Source: Umezawaea endophytica
GTDB taxonomy: Bacteria > Actinomycetota > Actinomycetes > Mycobacteriales > Pseudonocardiaceae
NCBI RefSeq assembly: GCF_025061645.1
Contig: NZ_JANYMP010000001.1
Location: forward strand, 1-64,000
Direction of reading: 5' to 3'
DNA: 64,000 nucleotides
In this document: piece after piece, positions 1-7,293 of the stretch
Numbering within the stretch: the stretch's first letter is position 1
Layout: every line of letters starts with the position of its first letter
Notes under the pieces: generated by a model
What the model saw: the letters and a program-made list of their open reading frames with translations, nothing else
Told to the model about the DNA's origin: nothing
The model's database searches: none
Made by a program: the position numbers and the translations under genes

Positions 1-1251
1 CAGCACGACCGCGTCGCGCAGGTAGCGGCCCAGCGCCCTGGTCGCCTCGGCGCGCTCGGTCCCCGGCTTCGTGACGGCCACCGCGTGGTCGCCGACGTCC
101 GGCAGCCGCAGGGCGTGCTGGGTCGCGCCGTGGGCGTGGGGGTTCGCGCTCATCCGCGCGTCGCCCGCCGGGTGCAGCGACGCGATCCCCGGCTCGGGCG
201 CCCCGGTCGCGGTGAACAGCTCCTCCGGCCGGTAGGAGCGCATCCACTCCTCCAGCCGCACCAGGTGCCGCGGGTTCTCCCGCACGGCGGTGATCGGCAC
301 CTGGTGCGCCCGCCACGTGCCCTCGACCTCGCGTCCGTCCACCGTGGACGGTCCGGTCCAGCCCTTCGGCGTGCGGAGCACGATCATCGGCCACCGGACC
401 CGCCCGCGGTGGCCGCGTTCGCGGGCGTCCTGCTGGATCTGCCGGATCTGGTCGACGCAGTCCTCCAGCGCCGCCGCGTACGCCTCGTGGACCTCCATCG
501 GCTCGCTGCCCGCCACCAGCACCGGGCGCCAGCCGTGGCCGCTGAGCACCGCGCGCAGGTCGCCGTGGTCGAGTCGGGACAGCACGGTCGGGTTGGCGAT
601 CTTGTACCCGTTGAGGTGCAGGACGGGCAGCACCGCGCCGTCGTTGACCGGGTCGAGGAACGCCGGGGCGTGCCAGCTCGCGGCCAGCGGCCCGGTCTCG
701 GCCTCGCCGTCACCGACCACGCACGCGACCAGCAGGTCGGGGTTGTCCAGCGCCGCGCCGGTCGCGTGGGCCAGCGAGTAGCCCAGTTCGCCGCCCTCGT
801 GGATCGAGCCGGGCAGGTGCGCCGACGCGTGGCTGGGCACGCCGCCGGGGAAGGAGAACTGGCGGAACAGGGCGCGCATCCCGGCAACGTCCTGGGACAC
901 CTGCGGGTACAGCTCGGAGTACGTGCCCTCCAGCCACGCGGCCGCGTTCAGCCCGGCGGCCCCGTGCCCCGGCCCGGCCACGTACAGGACGCTCAGGTCC
1001 CGGTCCACGATCACCCGGTTGAGGTGCGCGTAGGTCAACGTCAGGCCGGGCACGGTTCCCCAGTGGCCGAGCAGGCGCGGCTTCACGTGCTCCGGGAGCA
1101 GCGGCTCGCGCAGCAGCGGGTTGTCCAGCAGGTAGATCTGGCCGACGGACAGGTAGTTCGCGGCCCGCCACCACGCGTCCAGCCTGGTGAGCCAGGAGGT
1201 TTCCGAGCTTGCTGACCTGGCCGGGGTACCGGACGCGGTCTCCGTGGACAT
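1..1251 (-). CDS. xfp: phosphoketolase (xylulose-5-P / fructose-6-P), N-terminal part
   Basis: Thiamine-diphosphate enzyme that splits xylulose-5-phosphate (and often fructose-6-phosphate) with phosphate to acetyl phosphate plus glyceraldehyde-3-phosphate or erythrose-4-phosphate. It gives a glycolytic bypass used under low oxygen or carbon overflow. About 417 codons are visible, starting [13 protein letters not shown]. Family marks are the N-terminal block [20 protein letters not shown], the ThDP/Mg motif GDGEAETGP near residue 190, [16 protein letters not shown], and [15 protein letters not shown] near residue 295. The family is about 790 residues, so roughly half lies beyond the left edge. 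The ATG at 1249-1251 is the first start that includes the conserved N-terminus. A DosR-like palindrome lies about 120 bp upstream. Confidence 0.96.
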   Translation of the reverse strand, partial: MSTETASGTPARSASSETSWLTRLDAWWRAANYLSVGQIYLLDNPLLREPLLPEHVKPRLLGHWGTVPGLTLTYAHLNRVIVDRDLSVLYVAGPGHGAAGLNAAAWLEGTYSELYPQVSQDVAGMRALFRQFSFPGGVPSHASAHLPGSIHEGGELGYSLAHATGAALDNPDLLVACVVGDGEAETGPLAASWHAPAFLDPVNDGAVLPVLHLNGYKIANPTVLSRLDHGDLRAVLSGHGWRPVLVAGSEPMEVHEAYAAALEDCVDQIRQIQQDARERGHRGRVRWPMIVLRTPKGWTGPSTVDGREVEGTWRAHQVPITAVRENPRHLVRLEEWMRSYRPEELFTATGAPEPGIASLHPAGDARMSANPHAHGATQHALRLPDVGDHAVAVTKPGTERAEATRALGRYLRDAVVL

Positions 1252-1368
1252 CGGTGCTCCTGTTCGGCTCGACGAGCGCGGGCAGCCCTCTGCGGGCCCC
1301 CTCGGTTCCTCGATCCAGACAGTCCTCGCCACGGCCCGCCCGCGGCAGCGCAGTCGGACCCCAGTGGT

Positions 1369-1386
1369 CAGGGACCTTCGTCCCTG
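1369..1386. promoter_or_regulatory. DosR/DevR-like palindrome upstream of xfp
   Basis: Perfect 7-bp inverted repeat CAGGGAC-CTTC-GTCCCTG, 118 bp before the phosphoketolase start. Its core GGGAC-N4-GTCCC has the same form as the dormancy regulator DosR/DevR box of mycobacteria. The neighbouring gene types (phosphoketolase, alcohol dehydrogenase, universal stress proteins) are typical of such a regulon. It also lies 32 bp past the stop of the alcohol dehydrogenase, so it could instead be a small terminator hairpin for that gene. Confidence 0.45.
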
Positions 1387-1417
1387 GTCCGCCCCGTCCT
1401 CCGCGCCGCCGCCCCGA

Positions 1418-2410
1418 TCACGGGACGAGCACGGCCGCTCCGTCGACCCGGTCCGCGGCCAGGTCCGCCAGCGCGGTGTCGGCCCGGTCCAGCGGGTAGG
1501 GCTGGGTGGACACGCGCAACCGGTGCCCGGCGGCGAAGTCGAGGAACGCCCGCGCGTCGGCGCGGGTGTTGGACGTGACGCTGCGGACCTGGCGCTCCTG
1601 GAACAGGTGCCGCTGGTAGTCCAGCACCGGGATGTCGCTGAGGTGGATGCCCGCCACCGCGAGCGTGCCACCCCGGTCCAGCGCTTCGAGAGCCGGGAGG
1701 ACGAGGTCGCCGACCGGGGCGAACAGGATGGCCGAGTCCAGCGGTTCCGGCGGCGGCTCCGCGGCGCACCCGGCGGACGCCGCCCCCAGTTCCAGCGCCA
1801 GCTCCCTGGCCCGCGCGCTGCGGGTCATCACGTGCACCACGGCACCCCGCGCCAGCGCGACCTGGGCCGCCAGGTGGGCGCTGCCGCCGAACCCGTAGAC
1901 GCCGAGCCGTCCGCCCGCGGGCACCTCGGCCCGCTCCAGCGCGCGGTAGCCGATGATCCCCGCGCACAGCAGCGGCGCCAGTTCCGTGTCGGAGTAGCCG
2001 CCGGGCAGGTGGTGGGCGTAGTCGGCGGGCACCACGGCGTACTCGGCGTACCCGCCGTGCTCGTCCCACCCCGTGTAGCGCGACCCCGGACAGAGGTTCT
2101 CCGCGCCGCGCAGGCAGTAGCGGCACGTGCCGCAGGTCCCGCGCAGCCACGCCACCCCCGCCCGGTCGCCGACGGCGAACCGGTCCGACCGGGTCTCGAC
2201 CACCTCGCCGACCACCTCGTGCCCCGGCGTCACCCCCGGCCGGTGGACCGGCAGGTCGCCCTCGGTCACGTGCAGGTCCGTCCGGCACACCCCGCACACC
2301 AGGACCTTCAGCAGCAGTTCACCGGGCGCGGGCTCGGGGAGCGGGTCCCGGCGGGCGCGCAGCGGCCCGCTCGCCACCGGTCCGGGCTGGTCGACGTGCC
2401 ACGCGAGCAT
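1418..2410 (-). CDS. zinc-dependent alcohol dehydrogenase (MDR family)
   Basis: Cytoplasmic NAD(P)-dependent alcohol/aldehyde oxidoreductase of the zinc MDR family; the exact substrate is unknown. The protein is 330 residues starting [12 protein letters not shown]. The catalytic-zinc region reads [15 protein letters not shown] followed by [10 protein letters not shown]. The structural-zinc cysteines lie in [18 protein letters not shown]. The nucleotide-binding turn is [23 protein letters not shown] matches the one-domain spacing of AdhA-type enzymes that reduce short aldehydes. An open frame continues upstream of the ATG at 2408-2410, but those residues look non-coding. It points the same way as xfp and away from the stress protein at 2553, which suggests a role in fermentation or redox balance. 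Confidence 0.93.
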   Translation of the reverse strand: MLAWHVDQPGPVASGPLRARRDPLPEPAPGELLLKVLVCGVCRTDLHVTEGDLPVHRPGVTPGHEVVGEVVETRSDRFAVGDRAGVAWLRGTCGTCRYCLRGAENLCPGSRYTGWDEHGGYAEYAVVPADYAHHLPGGYSDTELAPLLCAGIIGYRALERAEVPAGGRLGVYGFGGSAHLAAQVALARGAVVHVMTRSARARELALELGAASAGCAAEPPPEPLDSAILFAPVGDLVLPALEALDRGGTLAVAGIHLSDIPVLDYQRHLFQERQVRSVTSNTRADARAFLDFAAGHRLRVSTQPYPLDRADTALADLAADRVDGAAVLVP

Positions 2411-2552
2411 GGAGTCCACGCCCTCCACCCAACCACCGCGGGATCCGGGGCGCGACGGCCCGTCCCCGCCGAAGGGTGCCGTTGGCCCCTGCCGGAGCGG
2501 GCACCGGGCGAGCAGCCTGGAGGCACGGGACACCTCGCTCGGGAGGTTCGGC

Positions 2553-2951
2553 ATGACGTCATCCGTGATCGTGGTCGGCGTGGACGGGTCCCCGGCCAGC
2601 CGAACCGCCCTGCGCTGGGCGCTGGGCGAGGCGGCCCGCACCGGCGCGCACGTCGAGGCGACGACCGCCTGGCCGCGCGAGCCCGCGACCGGCCGCCCGC
2701 ACCGGAGGTACCCCGCGCGCGAGCTGCACCGGATCGTCGAGGAGGTCCGCGCCGAGGTCCCCGGAGCGCCACCGGTCGCGGAGGTGACGGCCGTCGGCGA
2801 CGCCGCGTCGGTGCTGGTCGGCGCGTCCTGGCAGGCGGACCTGCTCGTCGTCGGCACGGGCGGGGGCGAACCGGTGGGCGGCGTCGCGACCGACTGCGTG
2901 CGGCACTCCGCCTGCCCGGTCGTGGTGATCCCGCCCGGCCTGCGGCTCTAG
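2553..2951 (+). CDS. universal stress protein, single UspA domain
   Basis: 132-residue cytoplasmic UspA-fold protein. The start [16 protein letters not shown] carries the first strand and the Asp of the nucleotide-binding site. The C-terminal block (about residues 98-128) has [31 protein letters not shown], split here as the core [10 protein letters not shown] and CPVVVIPPG. The usual ATP loop G-2x-G-9x-G(S/T) is degenerate, with no clear Ser after the last Gly, so ATP binding is uncertain. The ATG at 2553 is preferred because upstream codons lack domain character. It is divergent from the alcohol dehydrogenase across 142 bp and is followed by a second stress protein. Likely induced with its neighbours during hypoxia or stationary phase. 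Confidence 0.88.
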   Translation: MTSSVIVVGVDGSPASRTALRWALGEAARTGAHVEATTAWPREPATGRPHRRYPARELHRIVEEVRAEVPGAPPVAEVTAVGDAASVLVGASWQADLLVVGTGGGEPVGGVATDCVRHSACPVVVIPPGLRL

Positions 2952-3107
2952 CCCGCGTCCCCCTCCTCGGTGGACACCGCGTTCCCACCTCGACAACGAC
3001 CACCTCCACCGGCACGCTGGGTACGCGACGAGCGCGACCCGACCGCGCCGCACCCGGCCGATCGCGCCCCTCGGACACCGGAGCCGGTGCGGACTCAGGA
3101 GGCGACC

Positions 3108-3965
3108 ATGCGCGTCGCACCGATCGACACCACCGGACAACCGCGACCGCCGAGGCTGGTGGTCGTGGGCAGCGACGGCTCGTCCTGGGGCCACGAGGCC
3201 GTGGCGTGGGCGGCCGAACACGCGTGGCTCACCGGAGCCGACCTCGACACCTGGTGGTGGGACACGGATCTCAGCGCCCTCGACCAGGTGATGAGGAGGT
3301 ACCCGCGGCTGCGGGTCCGCGTGCACGAGGCGGGCGCGGACCCGGTGCACGACCTGAAGTCGGCGAGCCACCGGGCCGCGCTGCTGGTGGTCGGGCGCAC
3401 GGCGGGCGCGCTCGGCCTTGGCGGGGCGGTGCTGTCGCTCGTGCGGGACGCGCTGTGCGACACGGTGGTCGTGCGGGGCGCGCCGTCCGCCGTGCACGGC
3501 GAGCACCGCCGGGTGGTGGCGCTGGTGAGCGGCGGGGAGGAGGACGAGCACGTGATCACGCGCGCGGCGGGCGCGGCGCTCGACCACGGGGCCGCGCTGC
3601 GCGTCGTGCACGCCGTCGCGCTGCCCGCCACCGGCCCGGTGCTCGACTCCGACCACCGGTTCGTGCTCGACAACGCCCTCCGGCTGCTCGACGAGCTCGA
3701 CCGGCGTCCACCCCACTCAGGCGTGCTGCTCCGCGTCCACCCGCACGAGGCCGTCACCCACTACGCCGACCACGACCTCGTCGTGGTCGGCGACGGCGGG
3801 CACGGGGAGGCGGGCGACAGGTCCGGCGCCGTCACGAGGGCGGCGCTGCACCACGCGCCGAGCCCGGTGCTGGTCGTGCACGGCCGCGGCCCGGTCCACG
3901 AGCGCCCGGCCTCCACCCTGCCGAGCGCGAGGACGTCCGCGGAGGCGGCCCACGCCCTGTTCTGA
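3108..3965 (+). CDS. universal stress protein, two tandem Usp-like domains
   Basis: 285-residue protein starting MRVAPIDTTGQPRPP, with an AGGAGG ribosome site 6 bases before the ATG. Domain 1 (about residues 18-125) begins RLVVVGSDGSSWGHEAVAW and ends near DTVVVRGAPSAV. Domain 2 (about 133-265) begins RRVVALVSGGEEDEHVI and ends HHAPSPVLVVHG. Both keep the alpha/beta Usp pattern, but their nucleotide loops are weak. Tandem Usp proteins are common in actinobacterial dormancy regulons. A strong hairpin follows the stop codon. The role is inferred from family and context only. Confidence 0.85.
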   Translation: MRVAPIDTTGQPRPPRLVVVGSDGSSWGHEAVAWAAEHAWLTGADLDTWWWDTDLSALDQVMRRYPRLRVRVHEAGADPVHDLKSASHRAALLVVGRTAGALGLGGAVLSLVRDALCDTVVVRGAPSAVHGEHRRVVALVSGGEEDEHVITRAAGAALDHGAALRVVHAVALPATGPVLDSDHRFVLDNALRLLDELDRRPPHSGVLLRVHPHEAVTHYADHDLVVVGDGGHGEAGDRSGAVTRAALHHAPSPVLVVHGRGPVHERPASTLPSARTSAEAAHALF

Positions 3966-3973
3966 CCCCTGCC

Positions 3974-4008
3974 CGGAGCCCCGGCGCTCAGCCCGCCGGG
4001 GCTCCGGA
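3974..4008. terminator. bidirectional hairpin terminator
   Basis: Perfect 14-bp stem CCGGAGCCCCGGCG paired with CGCCGGGGCTCCGG around a 7-base loop. It lies between two convergent genes (stress protein ending 3965, GerW-like gene ending 4023). There is no U-tract, which is usual for actinomycete hairpin terminators. Confidence 0.75.
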
Positions 4009-4022
4009 CAGGCGCGGTCCGG

Positions 4023-4385
4023 TCAGACCGACTCCCGCCACGCGCGTTCGGCGTTCGCCCGCGCCCTGGCCACGCGGGCGCGGGTGACCAGGAAGGCGAC
4101 CAGCACGGCGGCGAGCCCGGTGAGCAGCCGGTTCACGTCGATGGCAGGCCGCCACGACACCTGGCTCCCGGTGATGACGTAGGCGCCGACCGGCCTCCCG
4201 GCCGCGCCGAAGCCCCCGCCTTCCCCTTCCTTGCCCTTCTCGTCCTTGCCGACGCCGACGCCTCCGCCCCCGCCGACCGCGGCCGCGGTGATCACGGTGA
4301 CGCCGTCCCGCTCGTAGGGCTCCGAGTACACCCGTCGCACGGTGATCGTGTCGCGGGCCTTCTCCACCAGTTCCTCGATCTTCAC
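4023..4385 (-). CDS. GerW/YtfJ-family sporulation-type protein
   Basis: 120 residues starting (GTG) VKIEELVEKARDTITVRRVY. It has the GerW (YtfJ) pattern: a short helical lead, then DGVTVITAAAVGGGGGVGVG, a charged Gly/Lys/Glu stretch, and GRPVGAYVITGSQVSWRP. A C-terminal hydrophobic segment (about residues 88-106) is followed by an Arg-rich tail, so it is probably membrane-anchored. In Bacillus GerW is a spore-coat-associated germination factor; in actinomycetes the role is unknown. It is the last gene of a four-gene run, 5 bases after the DUF4342 gene. The GTG was chosen because it starts the conserved KIEELVEKAR helix. Confidence 0.8.
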   Translation of the reverse strand: MKIEELVEKARDTITVRRVYSEPYERDGVTVITAAAVGGGGGVGVGKDEKGKEGEGGGFGAAGRPVGAYVITGSQVSWRPAIDVNRLLTGLAAVLVAFLVTRARVARARANAERAWRESV

Positions 4386-4390
4386 GGCGC

Positions 4391-4696
4391 TCAGCCCTCC
4401 TCTTCGGGAGACCGCTGCTCGGGACCGGTGACGATCGGCGGCTTCACGCGCTCGACCTCGATGGACCACTCCTTGGCCAGCACGGCGATGGCGGCGACGG
4501 CGGTGACCACGGGCGCGGCGATGGCGGCGACCACGCCTGCCGTCACGGGGATCTCCACGATCGTGTGGCCGTGGTCGTCCTTGACCACGATCCGCCGGAC
4601 GTTCCCCTCGTGGATCAGCTCCTTCACCTTGGCCACCAGCGCGTGCCCGCGGACGCGCTCGCTGGTCGTGGTCGTCCGGTTGTTGGTGACGGTCAT
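4391..4696 (-). CDS. DUF4342 domain protein
   Basis: 101 residues starting MTVTNNRTTTTSERVRGHAL. The core VKELIHEGNVRRIVVKDDHG then VEIPVTAGVVAAIAAPVVTA matches DUF4342. The Ala/Val-rich segment (about residues 50-72) looks like a membrane or membrane-associated helix. The function is unknown. The ATG overlaps the TGA of the upstream VTT gene by 4 bases, and the GerW-like gene follows after 5 bases, so the three are translationally linked. DUF4342 beside GerW-like proteins suggests an envelope function, but this is inference. Confidence 0.82.
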   Translation of the reverse strand: MTVTNNRTTTTSERVRGHALVAKVKELIHEGNVRRIVVKDDHGHTIVEIPVTAGVVAAIAAPVVTAVAAIAVLAKEWSIEVERVKPPIVTGPEQRSPEEEG

Positions 4697-5418
4697 CGCT
4701 TCTCCTCACGCTCGGTCGACGGTGCAAGCTTCCCGCTTCCGCCGTCCCCGGCGGAAGCCACCAGATGACGTCCCCACAGCAGACCGGTGACGCTCAGGAC
4801 GAGCCAGGCCCCCAGCGCGACGAACGACCCTGGCGAACCGAGGTCCTGCAAGGCGTCGCCCAGCACCGCGGCGAGCACCGTCGAGGGCACGAGCCCGACC
4901 GCTGTGCCGACCGCGAACGACCGCAGGGGCACGGCGGTCACGCCCGCGCCGAAGTTGGAGGCGGTGAACGGCACCAGCGGCACCAGGCGGAGCACGAGCG
5001 TGGCCGACACGCCTCGGGTGGCGAAGACCGCGTCCAGCACGCGGAGCCGTCCGTGGCCGAGCCGGGCCGCGACGGCGTTCCGGCCGAGCTTGCGCGCGAC
5101 CCCGAAGGAGATCAGCGCACCGGCGGTGAACCCCACGACGGCGAGCGCGACACCGAGGACCACGCCGAACAGCAGCCCGGCGACCGTGGCCAGCACCGGT
5201 TTGGGGAAGAACGCGGCCGTGCCGACGGCGCAGAACGCGACGAAGGCGACGGACCCGAGCGACCCCGCCCCCAGCACCTGGGCCCGGAGCTGGTCGACCG
5301 TGGGGAGGTCGACCAGCACGGCCGCCACGGCCAACGCCACCGCGCCGACGACCAGCAGGACCAAGCCGCGAGCACCGCCGGGTGAGGTCTCCGCGGTAGG
5401 GCGTGGGGACCGCCGCAC
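4693..5418 (-). CDS. VTT-domain (SNARE-associated/TVP38-type) membrane protein
   Basis: 241-residue integral membrane protein, GTG start, with about six hydrophobic segments. The VTT signature is present: FFPKPVLATVAGLLFGVVLG, then GFTAGALISFGVARKLGRNA, then LRLVPLVPFTASNFGAGVT. The family includes DedA/TVP38 proteins, some of which are lipid scramblases or undecaprenyl-phosphate flippases. The specific substrate here is unknown. The start shares one base with the stop of the small upstream gene (TAGTG), and the stop overlaps the next ATG, so it sits in the middle of a coupled operon. Confidence 0.9.
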   Translation of the reverse strand: MRRSPRPTAETSPGGARGLVLLVVGAVALAVAAVLVDLPTVDQLRAQVLGAGSLGSVAFVAFCAVGTAAFFPKPVLATVAGLLFGVVLGVALAVVGFTAGALISFGVARKLGRNAVAARLGHGRLRVLDAVFATRGVSATLVLRLVPLVPFTASNFGAGVTAVPLRSFAVGTAVGLVPSTVLAAVLGDALQDLGSPGSFVALGAWLVLSVTGLLWGRHLVASAGDGGSGKLAPSTEREEKR

Positions 5419-5648
5419 TAGTCGGCGGGGCCGCGCAGCGTCAGCACGACGCGCAGCACGTGCTCGACGGCGGAGGGGAAGAGGGCGCCGCGCAGTTCGC
5501 CGCGGGCGCCGAGGGTCTTCGACGCGAAGTCGAGCATGCGGTCCGGGCCGACGCGGTGGACCACCAGCGCGGCGATCTCCTCCAGGTCGAGGCCGGGGTT
5601 GTCCAGGCGCGTCAGGGCGAACTCCACGATCAGCTCTTCGTCGGTCAC
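5418..5648 (-). CDS. small conserved-looking protein of unknown function
   Basis: 76 residues, GTG start preceded by GGGGAGGGA. It is rich in Leu, Asp and Glu, with segments ELIVEFALTRLDNPGLDLEE and LFPSAVEHVLRVVLTLRG, and predicted mostly helical and soluble. I do not recognise the family. It is the first gene of the operon with the VTT, DUF4342 and GerW-like genes, and its TAG shares one base with the GTG of the VTT gene. Codon use is normal for the window, which supports real coding. Confidence 0.7.
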   Translation of the reverse strand: MTDEELIVEFALTRLDNPGLDLEEIAALVVHRVGPDRMLDFASKTLGARGELRGALFPSAVEHVLRVVLTLRGPAD

Positions 5649-5686
5649 CGGCGCTCCCTCCCCTGCCCGACCGAGCCTAGTGGACG

Positions 5687-5719
5687 GCGCTCCTCCCACC
5701 GGACGGGCGGGAGGAGCGC
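5687..5719 (-). terminator. hairpin terminator of the BVMO operon
   Basis: 11-bp perfect stem GCGCTCCTCCC / GGGAGGAGCGC with an 11-base loop, just past the stop (5725) of the beta-propeller gene. Likely ends the minus-strand monooxygenase operon. Confidence 0.6.
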
Positions 5720-5724
5720 GCTGG

Positions 5725-7293
5725 TCAGGCCAGGTGCAGCACGGTGCCCTCGCCGTCGGCCGAGACGTAGAGGGACCCGTCCGGTGCCACGGCCAGCCCG
5801 GCGAACCGCCTCGGCGCGCCGGGGAGGCCGTGGGTGAACAGGGCGGGTTCCTCGCGGGTCTCGCCGGGTGGCGCGCCCACCGGCAGGTCCTCGGCCTCGA
5901 CGGTGCGGTCACCGGTGGGGAGTGCGACGGAGATCAGCCTGCGACCGCCCGTTTCCACGGTGTAGAGGGTGTCGCCGTGCACGGCCAGGCCCTGCGGCGC
6001 GTCGAGGCCGTCGGCGACGAGCACCGGTTTCCCGTCGTCGACCCGGAACACCGCGCCGCGCACGTCGTCGCTGACGTAGCAGCGCTGCTCGGCGTCCAGT
6101 GCGACGTCGACCGGCCGGTCGAAGCCGTCGGCGAGCACGGTGACGGTGTCGCTCCCGTCGACGGCCACGACGCGGCCCGCGCCGGACTCGGCGACCACGA
6201 GCGAGCCGTCCTCGCGCACGGCGATGCCCGTCGGCCGGTCCAGTCCTCTCGCCCGGACCACCGTCTTCCCGGTGACCGGGTCGTGGGTGCGCACGTCGCC
6301 GTACTGGGACGTCACGTGCAGGAGCCCGCCGTCGGCGGCGACGCCGTGGACGAAGGTGAGCAGCCCGTGCGTGACCACCCCGCCGTCCACCGGACCCGCC
6401 AGCCGGTAGTGGTCGGCCGCGTAGACCGTCCCGCCCAGGTCGACCGTCACGCCGAACGGGCCGTCGAACCCCTGGGGGACGACCTCCCTGGTCCGGCCGT
6501 CCGGCCGCATCTCGGCGACACCGCCGCTGGCGAAGCTGGAGACGAACATCCGGTTCTCGTCGTCGAACGCGGCGTTGTCCAGGCCCACGACACCGCTGGT
6601 GACGACCGTCCTGTCACCGGTGCCGAACAGGTCCAGCCTGGTCACGAAACCCGCCGCGCCGCGCGACAGCACGTGGAGCACACCACCGCGGTCGAAGCGC
6701 ACCGCGACCGGTTCGTGCACGTCCTCGGCGACCAACTCGGGTTCGCCGCCGTCCACCGGCACCCGGTAGACCCGGTTGGTCAGCATGTGCGGGTAGTACA
6801 GGCGCCCGTCCGGCCCGAGCTGCATCGCGTTGCCCATGGCCAGGTCGGCCGCGAGCACGCGGGGCGGGCCGCCGTCCGGGAGCAGCTCCAGCAGCCTGCC
6901 GTTCGGCCTCATCTCGTTGACGAAGAGCCGGTCGCCGACGAAGGCGATCCCGTTCGGGACACCGACCTGGTCCGTCACCAGGGAGAAGTCGCCGCGCGGG
7001 TCGCGGCGCCACACCCGGCCGGGGATCAGGTCGGTGATGTACATCGACCCGTCCGGGCCGAACGCGAGGTCGTCGGGGGACTGCACGGGGCCGTCGCCCG
7101 GCACGACCACCTCCACGTCGCCCGTCGCGAGGTCGACGGCGCTGATCCGGCCCGCGAGGAACTGGGCCACGTGCAGGCGGCCGTCCGGCCCGAACGCGAC
7201 CCCGTTCGAGCCCCACAGCGGGTTCGGGTCGGTGAGCCGCCGAACGGTCCGCCGGGCGCTCACGGGGGTCGCGTCCCCGTACCGGCCGCTCAT
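5725..7293 (-). CDS. NHL/SMP-30-like beta-propeller protein
   Basis: 522 residues starting MSGRYGDATPVSARRTVRRL. It is made of many 40-45 residue blades with the pattern xxGVAFGPDGRLHVAQF, DDLAFGPDGSMYITDL, NGIAFVGDRLFVNEM, QGLAVHGDTLYTVETG, i.e. a double NHL or SMP-30/gluconolactonase-type propeller. There is no signal peptide, so it is probably cytoplasmic. SMP-30-like proteins often act as lactonases, which would fit hydrolysis of lactones made by the Baeyer-Villiger enzyme upstream. That role is inference. The ATG overlaps the monooxygenase TGA by 4 bases (ATGA); an in-frame upstream extension is a shadow of the monooxygenase gene. Confidence 0.85.
   Translation of the reverse strand: MSGRYGDATPVSARRTVRRLTDPNPLWGSNGVAFGPDGRLHVAQFLAGRISAVDLATGDVEVVVPGDGPVQSPDDLAFGPDGSMYITDLIPGRVWRRDPRGDFSLVTDQVGVPNGIAFVGDRLFVNEMRPNGRLLELLPDGGPPRVLAADLAMGNAMQLGPDGRLYYPHMLTNRVYRVPVDGGEPELVAEDVHEPVAVRFDRGGVLHVLSRGAAGFVTRLDLFGTGDRTVVTSGVVGLDNAAFDDENRMFVSSFASGGVAEMRPDGRTREVVPQGFDGPFGVTVDLGGTVYAADHYRLAGPVDGGVVTHGLLTFVHGVAADGGLLHVTSQYGDVRTHDPVTGKTVVRARGLDRPTGIAVREDGSLVVAESGAGRVVAVDGSDTVTVLADGFDRPVDVALDAEQRCYVSDDVRGAVFRVDDGKPVLVADGLDAPQGLAVHGDTLYTVETGGRRLISVALPTGDRTVEAEDLPVGAPPGETREEPALFTHGLPGAPRRFAGLAVAPDGSLYVSADGEGTVLHLA

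Noticed and set aside
85-1215. Plus-strand open frame at the left edge
   Set aside because: Shadow of the phosphoketolase gene, whose true frame runs off the window.
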